The notes under the pieces were generated by a model. That model was not told where the DNA came from, did not search any database, and worked only from the letters and a program-made list of their open reading frames with translations. From contig JAFSUU010000010.1 in assembly GCA_017445115.1 (NCBI GenBank), positions 1-64,000 of the forward strand: DNA of 64,000 bases. The letters run 5' to 3'. The translations under genes were made by a program, and so were the position numbers. Positions 22,230-31,924 of this stretch are shown one piece after another; positions within the stretch are counted from its first letter, which is position 1, and each line of letters starts with the position of its first letter. The stretch is from Clostridia bacterium (GTDB taxonomy: Bacteria > Bacillota_A > Clostridia > Oscillospirales > CAG-272).

Positions 22230-24983
22230 TTATTCTCCTTTTGAAGATACGGTCTCTTTATTTTTTCCCGATTTTCCGCTTTTTGAAGCGGCTTTATAGA
22301 TTTCAAGTGATATGAGAGATACCGCGCCGGGTATCAGAGTAAGCAAGAACTGTTTGAAAGTAAGTCTTTCCGCGCCGATAACCGAAGAAAGTCCGGTCAG
22401 CGCAAACAGTACGGCAAGAACAGCGCAAGCGAAGAACAGCAGCGGTATTTCCCCGCTTCTCCTCTTCGACTTTTTGAAGATAGTCCCGTTCGTCATCATC
22501 TCGATACCTACGACCGGGATGCTGAAGAGCGCCGATGAAAACACGAGGTTCATCACGACGCCTGAAGTCACACCTTCCGGAGACAGAGCCGAGAGCGCCG
22601 CGGGGATGGTAAGAAGGATGAGCCCCCATACAGTACCCGAAACGATCGCGAAAGCGAAGTCCTTAAATCCTTTTTGAAGTTCGTGAGCGCTTTTGTCGAC
22701 GCTGATAATGTTCCACGGCGGGTCCCTTCTGAGCGAGACGAACGCGACGGCAAGGTCGATCAGCAGTCCCCAAAGCAGAAGTGCGACCGGACTTGCGGGA
22801 GTCAGATCTTTCGTAAACGAAGCGACGAGAACGAGAAACAGCTTTGCGACGTTTGACGCCAAAAGATAGTTGGCGCAGCGCCTCATATTCATAAACGCGC
22901 CCTTTGCAAGCTCGACGACTCTGAAAGATTCAAAGACGCCTCCTCCGCTCTTCGGCGTGACGATGACGTCCGACGACGAACGGATCGACTGAGGTATCGT
23001 CTTCGATATCTTCGACGCCGCGGGCACCGCGACGGAGACAGACGCCTCTTTCATCAGCCACATATCAGACGCGTCGCGGCTGACGTATACCGCGCTGCAT
23101 CCTCCGAGGCGGAGTTTTTTGTACGCTTCGCGTCTCATTTTTGCCGAGTCGCGCGCGCCGACGGAGATCGCCGCGAACTGCCCGGGCTCGAGGGTTATGC
23201 GTTCGGCTCCGACCATTTCTTCGTATGTGATATAGCGGTCGCCGTCTTTGATGAAGCCCACCATTTCAAGGAAAGCGCGGTCCTCGTCCGAGCCGTCGGT
23301 GAAGCATACCATACGGCAGGAAGTCCCTTCTCTGCACTTTCGTATCGCGTCGAGAGCGTCGCCGTAAGGTCTGTCCGACAGGGCGAGAAAGCCCTCGAAC
23401 GTCATGCACATCTGAAGCGCGGAAACCCGGTTCATATTGACGTAGGGCGAATCTCGCCTTGCAACGCCGACCGTGAAGACGCCTCTTTTTCTGAGTGCGT
23501 CGACCTCGGTTCTGATCGCGGCGACGTCGTCCTTCGTAAGCGGGCAGATTTTGCCGCCCTTTCTTATGTTGGTACAGCAGGAGAGCACACCGTCGACAAC
23601 TCCGGAAACTATCGCTTCAAAGTTGCCGCCCCTGCATATCAGCGCGGTGTCGAGTCCTCCCGACTCCGCGCCGTAAGACGGCTCGTGTCCGACAAGAACG
23701 GTGTTTTCAAACGTCCTCGATTCGTACGAGCGTTCAAAATATTCGTCAAATACTTTTCTGATCCCTGCGTATCCGAACGACGTCTCCTCACGCGGCACTT
23801 CCGCGACAGCGGGCGAAAAAGTACCCTGCGGAAGCAAACCCGTCGTGACGTAGCAGAGCTTCAACAGTTCGGCGGGCGAAGAGCCCTCTCCGGGCTCGTC
23901 CACGTTCACAAGCCTTTTGCCGTCAAAATATGAATTCAGCGTGATATCTCCCGCCTTTATCATTATCGGGCTTTCAAGCACTATCGTGTCGGCGTTGTTC
24001 ATATCTCCGACCGAAGCCGCGTTCTTGACCTTTGCGCGCCCGGAATCTTCACCGTCGGCTTTTCTTACTGCTGCGGCGAGCGCGTACGCGCCGATTATCG
24101 GGAACGCTTCGCTCATCGCGGCGGCGCTGAGCGCGGCGGCGGAGAGAAGGACTTCGAGCGCCGAACCGCCTCTGGCGGCGGCGCCGGCGACCGTTATCAC
24201 AAGGATCGCGGCGAGTGACGCGATACCGAATACGCGGCTCCACGAGGTCATCTTTTCGGAGATCTTAAGCTTCTCGCCGGAAGGGATCGTCAGCGTTCCG
24301 AATTTTGCCGCGGCGAGAGTGTCGCCGCCCAGCGCGACGATAAGCGCCCTCGCTTCGCCCGACACGATCGTCGAGCCGGCATACAGCATATTGTCGCGTT
24401 TTTCTATCGGGCATTCAACGCCGCCCTCATCGACGATGGTATCGGCGTTTTTGAAGATGAGCGATTTGTTGTCCGTCATCTTGTTTTCATAGACGAAAAC
24501 ACCGGGCGTGGAAATTATTCTCGCGTCTCCGGGCACGGTATCGCCCGGATAAAGCATCACGACGTCGCCGACAACGAGATTTTCCGCGCTGTGTATCAGC
24601 GCTTGCGAATTTCTGACTACAGTGACGCGCGGGATAACGCCGCGCGCTTTTTCTTCAAAGATCCTCTGCGTTCTGACGTGGAGCGCGACTCTCGCCGCGC
24701 CGCCGAGGACGACCACAGACAGGATCGAAACGAACTCCGTCGTCTTTTCGAAGATCGCCGCTATCACGGCGACCACGAGCAAAACGAGCGTCGACAGATC
24801 GAGAAGCATACGGAGCGCCGCTTCAAGGACCGACGCGCGCTTGACTCTCCAAAGGCGGTTATGACCGTTCTTTGAAAGCCTCTTTGCCGCCTCTTTCGGA
24901 TGAAGCCCGCGGAAAAGATCCGTGCCGAGCTCCCCCGCCAGCGCCTCCGGTGTCTTCGAATGCCAGTTGGTATCAATACTCAT
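22230..24983 (-). CDS. P-type ATPase-like membrane protein lacking all catalytic motifs (pseudoenzyme)
   Basis: 917 residues with the layout of a P2-type cation ATPase: cation-ATPase N domain (WHSKTPEALAGELG), two helices at 55-100, an actuator-like domain (about 105-235), a helix pair at 250-305, a large cytoplasmic part (310-690) and six C-terminal helices. The motifs that define the family are replaced: TGES reads TDNK (170-173), the PEGL of helix 4 reads SEAF (291-294), the phosphorylation loop DKTGTLT reads SPIMIKA (338-344, no Asp), KGAPE reads CRGGN, and TGDGVND reads VSRDASD. It therefore cannot form an aspartyl phosphate. The frame is uninterrupted over 2.7 kb with normal codon use and a good AAAGGTGA site, so it is maintained. 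Role unknown: sensor, scaffold or channel are possibilities. Confidence 0.88.
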   Translation of the reverse strand: MSIDTNWHSKTPEALAGELGTDLFRGLHPKEAAKRLSKNGHNRLWRVKRASVLEAALRMLLDLSTLVLLVVAVIAAIFEKTTEFVSILSVVVLGGAARVALHVRTQRIFEEKARGVIPRVTVVRNSQALIHSAENLVVGDVVMLYPGDTVPGDARIISTPGVFVYENKMTDNKSLIFKNADTIVDEGGVECPIEKRDNMLYAGSTIVSGEARALIVALGGDTLAAAKFGTLTIPSGEKLKISEKMTSWSRVFGIASLAAILVITVAGAAARGGSALEVLLSAAALSAAAMSEAFPIIGAYALAAAVRKADGEDSGRAKVKNAASVGDMNNADTIVLESPIMIKAGDITLNSYFDGKRLVNVDEPGEGSSPAELLKLCYVTTGLLPQGTFSPAVAEVPREETSFGYAGIRKVFDEYFERSYESRTFENTVLVGHEPSYGAESGGLDTALICRGGNFEAIVSGVVDGVLSCCTNIRKGGKICPLTKDDVAAIRTEVDALRKRGVFTVGVARRDSPYVNMNRVSALQMCMTFEGFLALSDRPYGDALDAIRKCREGTSCRMVCFTDGSDEDRAFLEMVGFIKDGDRYITYEEMVGAERITLEPGQFAAISVGARDSAKMRREAYKKLRLGGCSAVYVSRDASDMWLMKEASVSVAVPAASKISKTIPQSIRSSSDVIVTPKSGGGVFESFRVVELAKGAFMNMRRCANYLLASNVAKLFLVLVASFTKDLTPASPVALLLWGLLIDLAVAFVSLRRDPPWNIISVDKSAHELQKGFKDFAFAIVSGTVWGLILLTIPAALSALSPEGVTSGVVMNLVFSSALFSIPVVGIEMMTNGTIFKKSKRRSGEIPLLFFACAVLAVLFALTGLSSVIGAERLTFKQFLLTLIPGAVSLISLEIYKAASKSGKSGKNKETVSSKGE

Positions 24984-25010
24984 TTACGTCACCTTTCAAA
25001 GTGAAACAGA

Positions 25011-27296
25011 TCATTCGGCGGAATCGACGGTTATCTTCTCTCCGTCGGAACCGACAGACACTTTCTTAAGCGCACCTTTTGTCCTGATGATCTCGCCCGC
25101 GATCCTGTCCTCGACCTCTGTTTCAATAAAACGTCTCATATTTCTGGCTCCGAACTTCGCGGAGAACGATTTTTCCGCTATCAGCGCGATCGCTTCGGGA
25201 GTAAAAGTGAGTTCTATCTCTTTATCCGCCATGACCTTGACGAGGTCCCCGGTCATGATCTTCGCGATGCCTTCAAAGTTCTCTTTGTCGAGCGCTCTGA
25301 ACGTCACGATCTCGTCGACGCGGTTCAAAAATTCGGGGCGGAGGAATTCTGCGAGCGCGCGGGAAGTCTTTTCGCTCGACTGGAGATCCGGGCTGTCGGT
25401 AAATCCGGTGAGCGTCGACGGTCCCTGCGAGCCCGCGTTCGTCGTCATAACGATAACGGTATTCTCAAAGTTGACTGTTTTTCCTCTCGCGTCGGTTATC
25501 CTTCCGTCGTCAAGGATCTGAAGGAGGATATTCATGACGTCGGGATGCGCCTTCTCTATCTCGTCGAACAGAACGACGGAATAGGGACGGCGGCGGATCT
25601 TTTCGGTGAGCTGTCCCGCGTCGTCGTAGCCGACGTATCCGGGAGGAGCTCCTATAATCCTCGACACCGAGAATTTATCCATAAATTCGCTCATATCGAG
25701 CCTTATCAGCGTTTCGGGCGACTGGAACAAGTCGGCGGCGAGCACTTTTACAAGCTCCGTCTTACCGACTCCGGTCGGTCCCGCAAAGATGAATGACACC
25801 GGGCGGCGCTTCGCCGAAACTCCGGTGCGCGAACGGCGTACGGCGCGAACGACCGCGTCGACCGCCTTATCCTGACCGACTATCCTCGATTTTATCCTGT
25901 CGGCGAGGCCGTCAAGGCGGGAGAACTCGTCTTCCGTGATCGTGGACGCGGGGATGCCGGTCCATATTTCTATGACGTCGGCAAGGTCGGACACTTTCAT
26001 TTCGACCTTCTCGCAGAGCGGTGTCAGCTCTCCGACTCTGTTCTGGAGCGAGAGAAGCTCCGCCTTTATCTCGGCGAGCCGCTTATATGTTTCATCCGAT
26101 TTGTTGTTCTCAGCCTCAAGTCCTCCGCGCTCGTTTTCAAGCGCGCGGATGCGGTCGAGGCACTCTCTCTTTTCATTTATTTCCGGAGACGAGAGCGAAA
26201 TATGGCTCGACGCCTCGTCGATAAGGTCGATCGCCTTGTCGGGGAGATATCTGTCCGTGATATATCTCTCGCTGAGAGAGACAGCGTATGACAGGACCGC
26301 AGACGGTATCGTTATCGAATGGTATTCTTCGTAGTAATGCTTGATGCCGCGCAAGATACTCTCGGTATCCGCAAGGCTCGGCTCCTCGACCATAACGGGT
26401 TGGAAACGCCTCTCGAGCGCGGTGTCTTTTTCGATATATTTTCTGTATTCCGTCAGCGTCGTCGCGCCGATCACCTGTATCTCGCCTCTGGAGAGCGCGG
26501 GTTTCAGGATATTCGCCGCGTTCATACTGCCCTCGGCGTCGCCCGCTCCGACGATGTTGTGGACCTCGTCGATCACGAGTATCACGTTTCCGAGCGCTTT
26601 GACCTCTCCGAGAAGTCCGAGGACTCTCGACTCGAACTGACCTCTGAACTGAGTGCCCGCGACGAGCGCGGTGAGATCGACGAGATATATCTCTTTATTC
26701 TTCAGAACGTACGGAACGTCCGCTCTCGCGATCTTCTGCGCGAGTGATTCTGCAATAGCGGTCTTGCCCACTCCCGGTTCACCAATAAGGCACGGGTTGT
26801 TCTTCTGACGGCGGCAGAGTATCTGGATGACGCGGGAAAGCTCCCTCTCGCGCCCCACGACGTTGTCGAGTTTCCCCTCTCTCGCGCGCTCCGTCATATT
26901 CGTGCAGTACGTCGTGAGAAATTTCAGCTCTTTTTTCTTTCTCTTTCTGCCTTGATCTTTGCCGTCGTTCCCCGTCAGCTTCGAAAAGTCGACAGCAGGA
27001 GCTCTCGCATCGGCGGCATCGTCGTCATAAACCTCCGCGGGAAGGTCGCCGGAACTGCCCATAAGTCCGTCGAGAATACCGTTCTCGTCACCTTCCATGA
27101 GATTTTCGATCTCCGACGACATCTTTTCAAGATCCTCGTCGGTGAGTCCCATCTTATTTATCATATCGTTGACCGGCTTGATCCCGAGCTCTCTGGCGCA
27201 TTTGATGCAAATGCCCTCCTGCTTGGTCTCACCGTTTTCTATCTTGGTCATGAACACCACGGCAACTCTCTTGTGGCATCTTGAACACATTGTCAT
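25011..27296 (-). CDS. ClpE-like AAA+ unfoldase with N-terminal zinc finger
   Basis: 761 residues. It lacks Clp_N repeats and instead begins with a CxxC/CxxC zinc finger (Cys4, Cys7, Cys30, Cys33), a glutamate-rich helix and an acidic linker, as in ClpE of Bacillota. AAA1 has GEPGVGKT (172-179) and ILVIDEVHN; a coiled middle domain follows (about 395-440); AAA2 has GPTGVGKT and [16 protein letters not shown] sits where ClpP-docking loops occur. ClpE is a stress unfoldase that works with ClpP. The ATG is nine bases after GGAGG. It lies in a long minus-strand run between cvpA and the P-type-like gene. I see no CtsR site. Confidence 0.88.
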   Translation of the reverse strand: MTMCSRCHKRVAVVFMTKIENGETKQEGICIKCARELGIKPVNDMINKMGLTDEDLEKMSSEIENLMEGDENGILDGLMGSSGDLPAEVYDDDAADARAPAVDFSKLTGNDGKDQGRKRKKKELKFLTTYCTNMTERAREGKLDNVVGRERELSRVIQILCRRQKNNPCLIGEPGVGKTAIAESLAQKIARADVPYVLKNKEIYLVDLTALVAGTQFRGQFESRVLGLLGEVKALGNVILVIDEVHNIVGAGDAEGSMNAANILKPALSRGEIQVIGATTLTEYRKYIEKDTALERRFQPVMVEEPSLADTESILRGIKHYYEEYHSITIPSAVLSYAVSLSERYITDRYLPDKAIDLIDEASSHISLSSPEINEKRECLDRIRALENERGGLEAENNKSDETYKRLAEIKAELLSLQNRVGELTPLCEKVEMKVSDLADVIEIWTGIPASTITEDEFSRLDGLADRIKSRIVGQDKAVDAVVRAVRRSRTGVSAKRRPVSFIFAGPTGVGKTELVKVLAADLFQSPETLIRLDMSEFMDKFSVSRIIGAPPGYVGYDDAGQLTEKIRRRPYSVVLFDEIEKAHPDVMNILLQILDDGRITDARGKTVNFENTVIVMTTNAGSQGPSTLTGFTDSPDLQSSEKTSRALAEFLRPEFLNRVDEIVTFRALDKENFEGIAKIMTGDLVKVMADKEIELTFTPEAIALIAEKSFSAKFGARNMRRFIETEVEDRIAGEIIRTKGALKKVSVGSDGEKITVDSAE

Positions 27297-27329
27297 TATC
27301 CAACACCTCCTGACATTACAATGACATTA

Positions 27330-28058
27330 TCACCCTATCCGCTCCGTCACGTTTTTGATGACGGAGATAGGATTGTATTGTGCGAAAAATTTCAGTATCA
27401 CCGAATCGTTTACAGTATTTTTAAAATTCTCCGGCAGGACCGATTCGAGCGCTGACACTCCCGCGGACAGAACGAGCGAGAGCACCCAAAGCACGATCAG
27501 CGCCGTGACGATGCCGAGCGCAAGTCCCGCCGTGCGGTCTATCGTTCTGATGACCGGCGCTTTGAACAGTACGATTATGAGCTTTGACGCAAGGCGCAGC
27601 AGAATAAATGCTACGACAAAAAGTCCGATGAACGCTATCGCGTTCGAGATCTTCCATGAGGTCGGCTTTGCGATAAACTCGGATATTTTGCTGACCGCGG
27701 ACTCTCCCGTGTCGGAAAGTCCGGAGACGAACTCCCTCAGCGCTCCGTCTTCGACGTTGTATTTATCGAGTGTGCCTGCAAGCGTTTCCGGTATCTTTGA
27801 GAGAAACACGGAAACGTCGGTGCCGATCGAAGTCGAAGCGGCGCTTCTGACAGTCGATTCGATGCCGGATGATATCTTTCCGATAAACACGCTGTTTGCG
27901 AGCCATCCGGAGACCGTCGGAGTCAGCGCGTACGCAACAATAACGGAGACCACGCTGCAAACGAGCCCCATCACCGATTTGACAAGGCCGCGTCTCCAAC
28001 CGAGAAAAATTATGACCGCGGCTATCGCCACGAGTATGATATCTAATGCGATGTTCAT
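27330..28058 (-). CDS. CvpA-family membrane protein
   Basis: 242 residues. The N-terminal LDIILVAIAAVIIFLGWRRG followed by LVKSVMGLVCSVVSVIVAYA is the conserved opening of CvpA proteins, with a glycine-arginine turn between the first two helices; two more helices lie near 145-165 and 180-205, and an extracytoplasmic loop of about 80 residues separates the pairs. CvpA was named for colicin V production and is linked to envelope integrity in other bacteria; its molecular task is unknown. It is flanked by DUF5711 and clpE-like genes on the same strand with 17- and 33-base gaps. Confidence 0.85.
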   Translation of the reverse strand: MNIALDIILVAIAAVIIFLGWRRGLVKSVMGLVCSVVSVIVAYALTPTVSGWLANSVFIGKISSGIESTVRSAASTSIGTDVSVFLSKIPETLAGTLDKYNVEDGALREFVSGLSDTGESAVSKISEFIAKPTSWKISNAIAFIGLFVVAFILLRLASKLIIVLFKAPVIRTIDRTAGLALGIVTALIVLWVLSLVLSAGVSALESVLPENFKNTVNDSVILKFFAQYNPISVIKNVTERIG

Positions 28059-28075
28059 TGAATTATCCTTTCGTA

Positions 28076-29332
28076 TCAGCCGTCTGTTTCTTCAGGTGCG
28101 GATGTCTCCTCGGCAAATCCCGTGACGGCGGACGTCTTTCCGAGGACCAGGACGTTGTCTGAAAACGGAACGAGTCCCGAGATGAAGACCGGGCACTCCG
28201 TTTGTTTCTCCGTCCCGTCAAACAGAACCTTTGTCAAAACTCCGTCGGATGCATAAAATACTCCGGCTTCGCCTATCGCGCAGTAATTGATCTTCTTGTC
28301 CCCTCCGAAAGTCATCTCTTCCGTGCCGTCGGACTTGAAGACCGTCGCTTTGCTTGCGCTGTCGACCGCGTTCGCACTGCATACGAGAAGCACACGGTCG
28401 TCGGAGAAAGATACCCCGGACACGCCGTATCCGATCAGCGGGTAATTTGCAGTCTCTTCTCCGTTTGCGGCATAGAAGTGAACCGACGAATCGCACACTA
28501 CGCAGAATGATCCGTCGCCGAAGAAGAAGACGTTGAGCGGCATGGCGTCGTCAATGGTAAAAGATTTTGCGTTCTCGCTCCCGCATATACCGAACATCAC
28601 TTCGGTCGTAAAATCGGTGGTGCCGATATCGCACGATGCGACAGCGTAGCGGGTACCGTCATCTGAAAGCGCCACGTCCATGACGTATTTATCTTTATAT
28701 ATTCTCGAAAGTTCTCTGAAATTCTCGTCAAAAATGCTGATCACATATCTGTTCTCTCTCGCTCGGTTCAACAGAGCGAACGAACCGCTCTTCGACAGAG
28801 CCGCGCCCTGAAGCGCGTAGTCGGTCTGTTTTGACTGCGCTTCGACGAGAGAAGTGCAGATCGAATAAGTCGTTCCTCCGACGTCGTAGACCATAACGTA
28901 TTTGTCGCCGGTAAGAACTTTCGGGTTTTCCATTGAGATCTTGAACGATCTCTCTGCGGAGCCGGTATTGTTATACAGAGTGAGCGACGTTGTAGTTGCG
29001 ATCGCAAGCTTTCCTTTGAAGATCGCGGCGCTCATCTTACGGCTTTCGTCGTATTTGATCTCGCTGAATGCGGCGCCTTCCGCGTCGATATCCGTATCCA
29101 GGTCTTTTGCGAGATAAACGAGATTTTCATACGTTATCTGATCGCGGTAAAGTATGATCATGCCGACAACGAACGCGAGGAGCAGCAAAACGGAAACTAA
29201 TTTGACGACTCTGTATCGCCTTGCGACCTTAAGATAATACGGATTTTGCTCTCTCTCATTATCAACTTTGATATTAATTTTTTGGGATCTTGATAATCGT
29301 TCTTTATTATTCTTTTCTTTTTCGCTGTTCAA
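28076..29332 (-). CDS. DUF5711-type membrane-anchored beta-propeller protein
   Basis: 418 residues starting at a TTG nine bases after GGAGGT. A basic cytoplasmic tail (1-45) is followed by one membrane helix (about 47-66) and an extracellular domain made of repeated beta strands with blades such as FKGKLAIATTTSLTLYNNTG, YAVASCDIGTT, FVVCDSSVHFY-like segments, which suggests a propeller. This arrangement matches DUF5711 proteins of Clostridia, which have no assigned function and commonly sit beside cvpA, as here. No catalytic residues are evident. The C terminus (SAPEETDG) is short and acidic. Confidence 0.75.
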   Translation of the reverse strand: MNSEKEKNNKERLSRSQKINIKVDNEREQNPYYLKVARRYRVVKLVSVLLLLAFVVGMIILYRDQITYENLVYLAKDLDTDIDAEGAAFSEIKYDESRKMSAAIFKGKLAIATTTSLTLYNNTGSAERSFKISMENPKVLTGDKYVMVYDVGGTTYSICTSLVEAQSKQTDYALQGAALSKSGSFALLNRARENRYVISIFDENFRELSRIYKDKYVMDVALSDDGTRYAVASCDIGTTDFTTEVMFGICGSENAKSFTIDDAMPLNVFFFGDGSFCVVCDSSVHFYAANGEETANYPLIGYGVSGVSFSDDRVLLVCSANAVDSASKATVFKSDGTEEMTFGGDKKINYCAIGEAGVFYASDGVLTKVLFDGTEKQTECPVFISGLVPFSDNVLVLGKTSAVTGFAEETSAPEETDG

Positions 29333-29368
29333 TATTTATCAACCTCCCTGCTGCTCAAAATCTGTCTC

Positions 29369-30157
29369 TCATTCAGCGAGCCAATCTATTTTAATCGGAT
29401 AAATTACTTCTTTGAGATAAAGTCCCTCGGGCGGAAGCGTCTCGCCCGCGGCAGCGCGGTCGCGCACGGATATGATCTCCGGAATATCGCGCGCCGTTGT
29501 TTTTCCTTTTGCAACGTCGAGCAGAGTTCCCGACATGATCCGGACCATATTGTAAAGAAATCCGTCGGCGAAAACCGTAAATTCAACAACATCGCCGCAC
29601 CTTGCGACCGAAGCGGAAAAGACTTCCCTCGTCGCGTCTGTGATCTTCGAGCCGGACGCCATGAAAGACGTAAAATCGTGCCTGCCCTCAAACCGCTTTG
29701 CGGCTTCATCCATCTTTACTATAGAATCATCGGAGATCTTCTTTCCGTATTCGTAAACTCTTCCGCGAAGGAACGGAGACGGAACGGGCGAATCGTATAT
29801 TCTGTAAACGTACTTTTTTCCGACGACGGAATACCTCGGGTGAAAATCGTCGTCATTGACTATAAACGCTCCGGTGACCGATATATCGCCGGGCAGAACG
29901 TTATTCGCCGCCAGATGGAACTTTTCCGCGGGTATCTTCAGCCATCCGTCTTCTTCGGTCCGGGGAGTGACAGACACGACGTATCCCTCGGCGTGAACTC
30001 CGGAGTCTGTACGGCTGCACCCGGTGACGTTTACCGGACGACCGATAAGTCCGGATAATGACTCTGTCAGAACTCCCTGAACGGTACGAAGCCCGGGCTG
30101 CGCCTGAGAACCGTGAAAATCCTTTCCGTCGAATGCGAGTTTCAATAATAATTTCAT
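29369..30157 (-). CDS. truA: tRNA pseudouridine(38-40) synthase
   Basis: 262 residues of the TruA family: the N-terminal AFDGKDFHGSQAQPGLRTVQ, the catalytic aspartate in CSRTDSGVHAEGYV, and the later YVYRI, RHDFTSFMA and FLYNMVRIM motifs are all there. The enzyme isomerises uridines 38-40 in the anticodon arm. The start overlaps the end of ecfT closely (four bases between), the common truA position behind the ECF genes in Bacillota. Confidence 0.95.
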   Translation of the reverse strand: MKLLLKLAFDGKDFHGSQAQPGLRTVQGVLTESLSGLIGRPVNVTGCSRTDSGVHAEGYVVSVTPRTEEDGWLKIPAEKFHLAANNVLPGDISVTGAFIVNDDDFHPRYSVVGKKYVYRIYDSPVPSPFLRGRVYEYGKKISDDSIVKMDEAAKRFEGRHDFTSFMASGSKITDATREVFSASVARCGDVVEFTVFADGFLYNMVRIMSGTLLDVAKGKTTARDIPEIISVRDRAAAGETLPPEGLYLKEVIYPIKIDWLAE

Positions 30158-30161
30158 AGTA

Positions 30162-30989
30162 TTACCAGCCTATCGCAAAGCCGTTCGTATAAGTGTTCAC
30201 AAACACGAGAGCGACTCCGAGCGCGATTATGATCAAAACCGCGATGACGTCCGAGAACGAAGCTTTCAGTACCTTCAGCCTCGTTCTGCCCTTACCGCCT
30301 CTGTAACAGCGGCATTCCATCGCAACCGCGAGTTCGTCCGCACGTCTGAATGATGATGCGAAAAGAGGAACGAGAACGGGGATCAGCGCCTTTGCGCGCT
30401 TTATCAGCGAGCCTTCGGAGAACGATGCGCCCCTCGCTTTTTGAGCGTCCATGATTTTTCCGGTCTCTTCTATCAGAGTCGGAATGAATCTGAGCGCTAT
30501 CGTCATCATAAGTGAAAACTCGTGCACAGGGACCTTGATATATGACAACGGCTTCAAAAGACTTTCAAGTCCGTCCGTCAGCGCAAGAGGTGTCGTTGTA
30601 TAAGTCAGTATCACGCTTGTTCCCGCGATCAGAAGCACGACGCGAAGAACTATAAGGATCGCGTTATAAACACCTTCGAGATAAACAGTGATTATCCAGA
30701 AATGAAACAGCTCCGTCGTACCGCTGTACCAGAACAGATTAATGACCGCGGTAAAGATCATTATGAACAGCACCGGCTTCAGCCCCCGCAGGATTATCCT
30801 CGGTTTTATGCCGGACAGAGCTATCAATATGAGCGAAAATACTGTGAGCAGCACGAACGCCCAGACGTTTTTTGCGAGAAAAACGTCGACTATGAAGAAC
30901 AAAGACATAAGTATCTTTGCTCTCGGGTCAATTCTGTGAAGGATGGAATTGCCTTCGCAGTACTGCCCGAACGCAACGTCAAAATTCAT
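30162..30989 (-). CDS. ecfT: energy-coupling factor transporter membrane subunit T
   Basis: 275 residues with about five to six membrane helices; it starts FGQYCEGNSILHRIDPRAKI, typical of EcfT, and has the cytoplasmic coupling helices with KARGASFSEGSLIKRAKALIP (X-R-G motif) and the second AMECRCYRGGKGRTRL, which contact the two ATPases. Together with EcfA1/A2 it powers substrate-binding S components encoded elsewhere for vitamins or metals. The order ecfA1-ecfA2-ecfT-truA is the standard one. Confidence 0.94.
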   Translation of the reverse strand: MNFDVAFGQYCEGNSILHRIDPRAKILMSLFFIVDVFLAKNVWAFVLLTVFSLILIALSGIKPRIILRGLKPVLFIMIFTAVINLFWYSGTTELFHFWIITVYLEGVYNAILIVLRVVLLIAGTSVILTYTTTPLALTDGLESLLKPLSYIKVPVHEFSLMMTIALRFIPTLIEETGKIMDAQKARGASFSEGSLIKRAKALIPVLVPLFASSFRRADELAVAMECRCYRGGKGRTRLKVLKASFSDVIAVLIIIALGVALVFVNTYTNGFAIGW

Positions 30990-31057
30990 GATTATTTTCC
31001 TTTACTGATCCGGAAAGTTCTGCAGAAATTTCTTCCGCAGATACGTCTTTCCGAACG

Positions 31058-31924
31058 TCAATTATTGAGAGAATACTTTTCTATCAGACGCTCCGCGGCG
31101 TATTTCACCGTGTAAACGTCCTTTCCGATCCCGACGCCGAGCTCGTCAAGAACCGCCGCGATCTTCGTGATCTCGGGAACGTCGAGTCCCATCGCGCGAA
31201 GCTCATCCCCGCGCTCAAATACCTTTTCGGTATCGTCGCACATAAATATCTCACCGCCGTTCATTACGGCGAGGCGGTCGCAATACTTTGCGACGTCTTC
31301 CATGCTGTGACTGACTATGACTACCGTGTTGCCGTTCTCGCGCTGATACTTTTTGATCCTGCCGAGTATCTCTCGTCTGCCCGCCGGATCGAGACCCGCA
31401 GCGGGTTCGTCGAGAACGAGAAGCGACGGACGCATTGCGATAACTCCCGCGAGCGCGGCGCGGCGGCGCTGTCCTCCCGAAAGATCGAACGGAGATTTTT
31501 CGAGCAGATCCTCGTCAAGTCCCGCAAAGCGAGCCGCTTCGAGAACGCGCTCCCTCAGCATTTCCGGAGCAACGCCCATATTCTTCGGACCGAAAGATAT
31601 GTCCCCGGACACAGTATCGTCAAAAAGCTGATACTCGGGATACTGCATAACGAGCCCGACCTTGAATCTCACGTCGCGCATCTTAACTTTTTTATCCCAT
31701 ATATTCTCGCCGTCGACGATGATCTCTCCCGAATCCGGCTTCAGAAGTCCGTTCAGCATTTTTATCAGCGTGGACTTTCCGCTGCCCGTTGATCCTATGA
31801 TCCCCGTAACGACTCCCTGCTTCAGCGCAAGCGATACGTTCTTTACCGCGTGCTTTTCATAGGCGATACCTTTATTATACGTGTATGAAACGTTTTTGAA
31901 TTCCGCAGCGTATACTTCACTCAT
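31058..31924 (-). CDS. ecfA2: energy-coupling factor ATPase A2
   Basis: 288 residues of ABC ATPase type: Walker A GSTGSGKS, Q-loop VMQYPEYQLF, signature LSGGQRRRAALAG, Walker B LLVLDEPAAGLD and the H-loop VIVSHSMED. The N-terminal FKNVSYTYNKG plus an additional C-terminal segment match EcfA2. Its ATG overlaps the stop of ecfA1 by ATGA. A 68-base gap without function that I can see separates it from ecfT. Confidence 0.94.
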   Translation of the reverse strand: MSEVYAAEFKNVSYTYNKGIAYEKHAVKNVSLALKQGVVTGIIGSTGSGKSTLIKMLNGLLKPDSGEIIVDGENIWDKKVKMRDVRFKVGLVMQYPEYQLFDDTVSGDISFGPKNMGVAPEMLRERVLEAARFAGLDEDLLEKSPFDLSGGQRRRAALAGVIAMRPSLLVLDEPAAGLDPAGRREILGRIKKYQRENGNTVVIVSHSMEDVAKYCDRLAVMNGGEIFMCDDTEKVFERGDELRAMGLDVPEITKIAAVLDELGVGIGKDVYTVKYAAERLIEKYSLNN

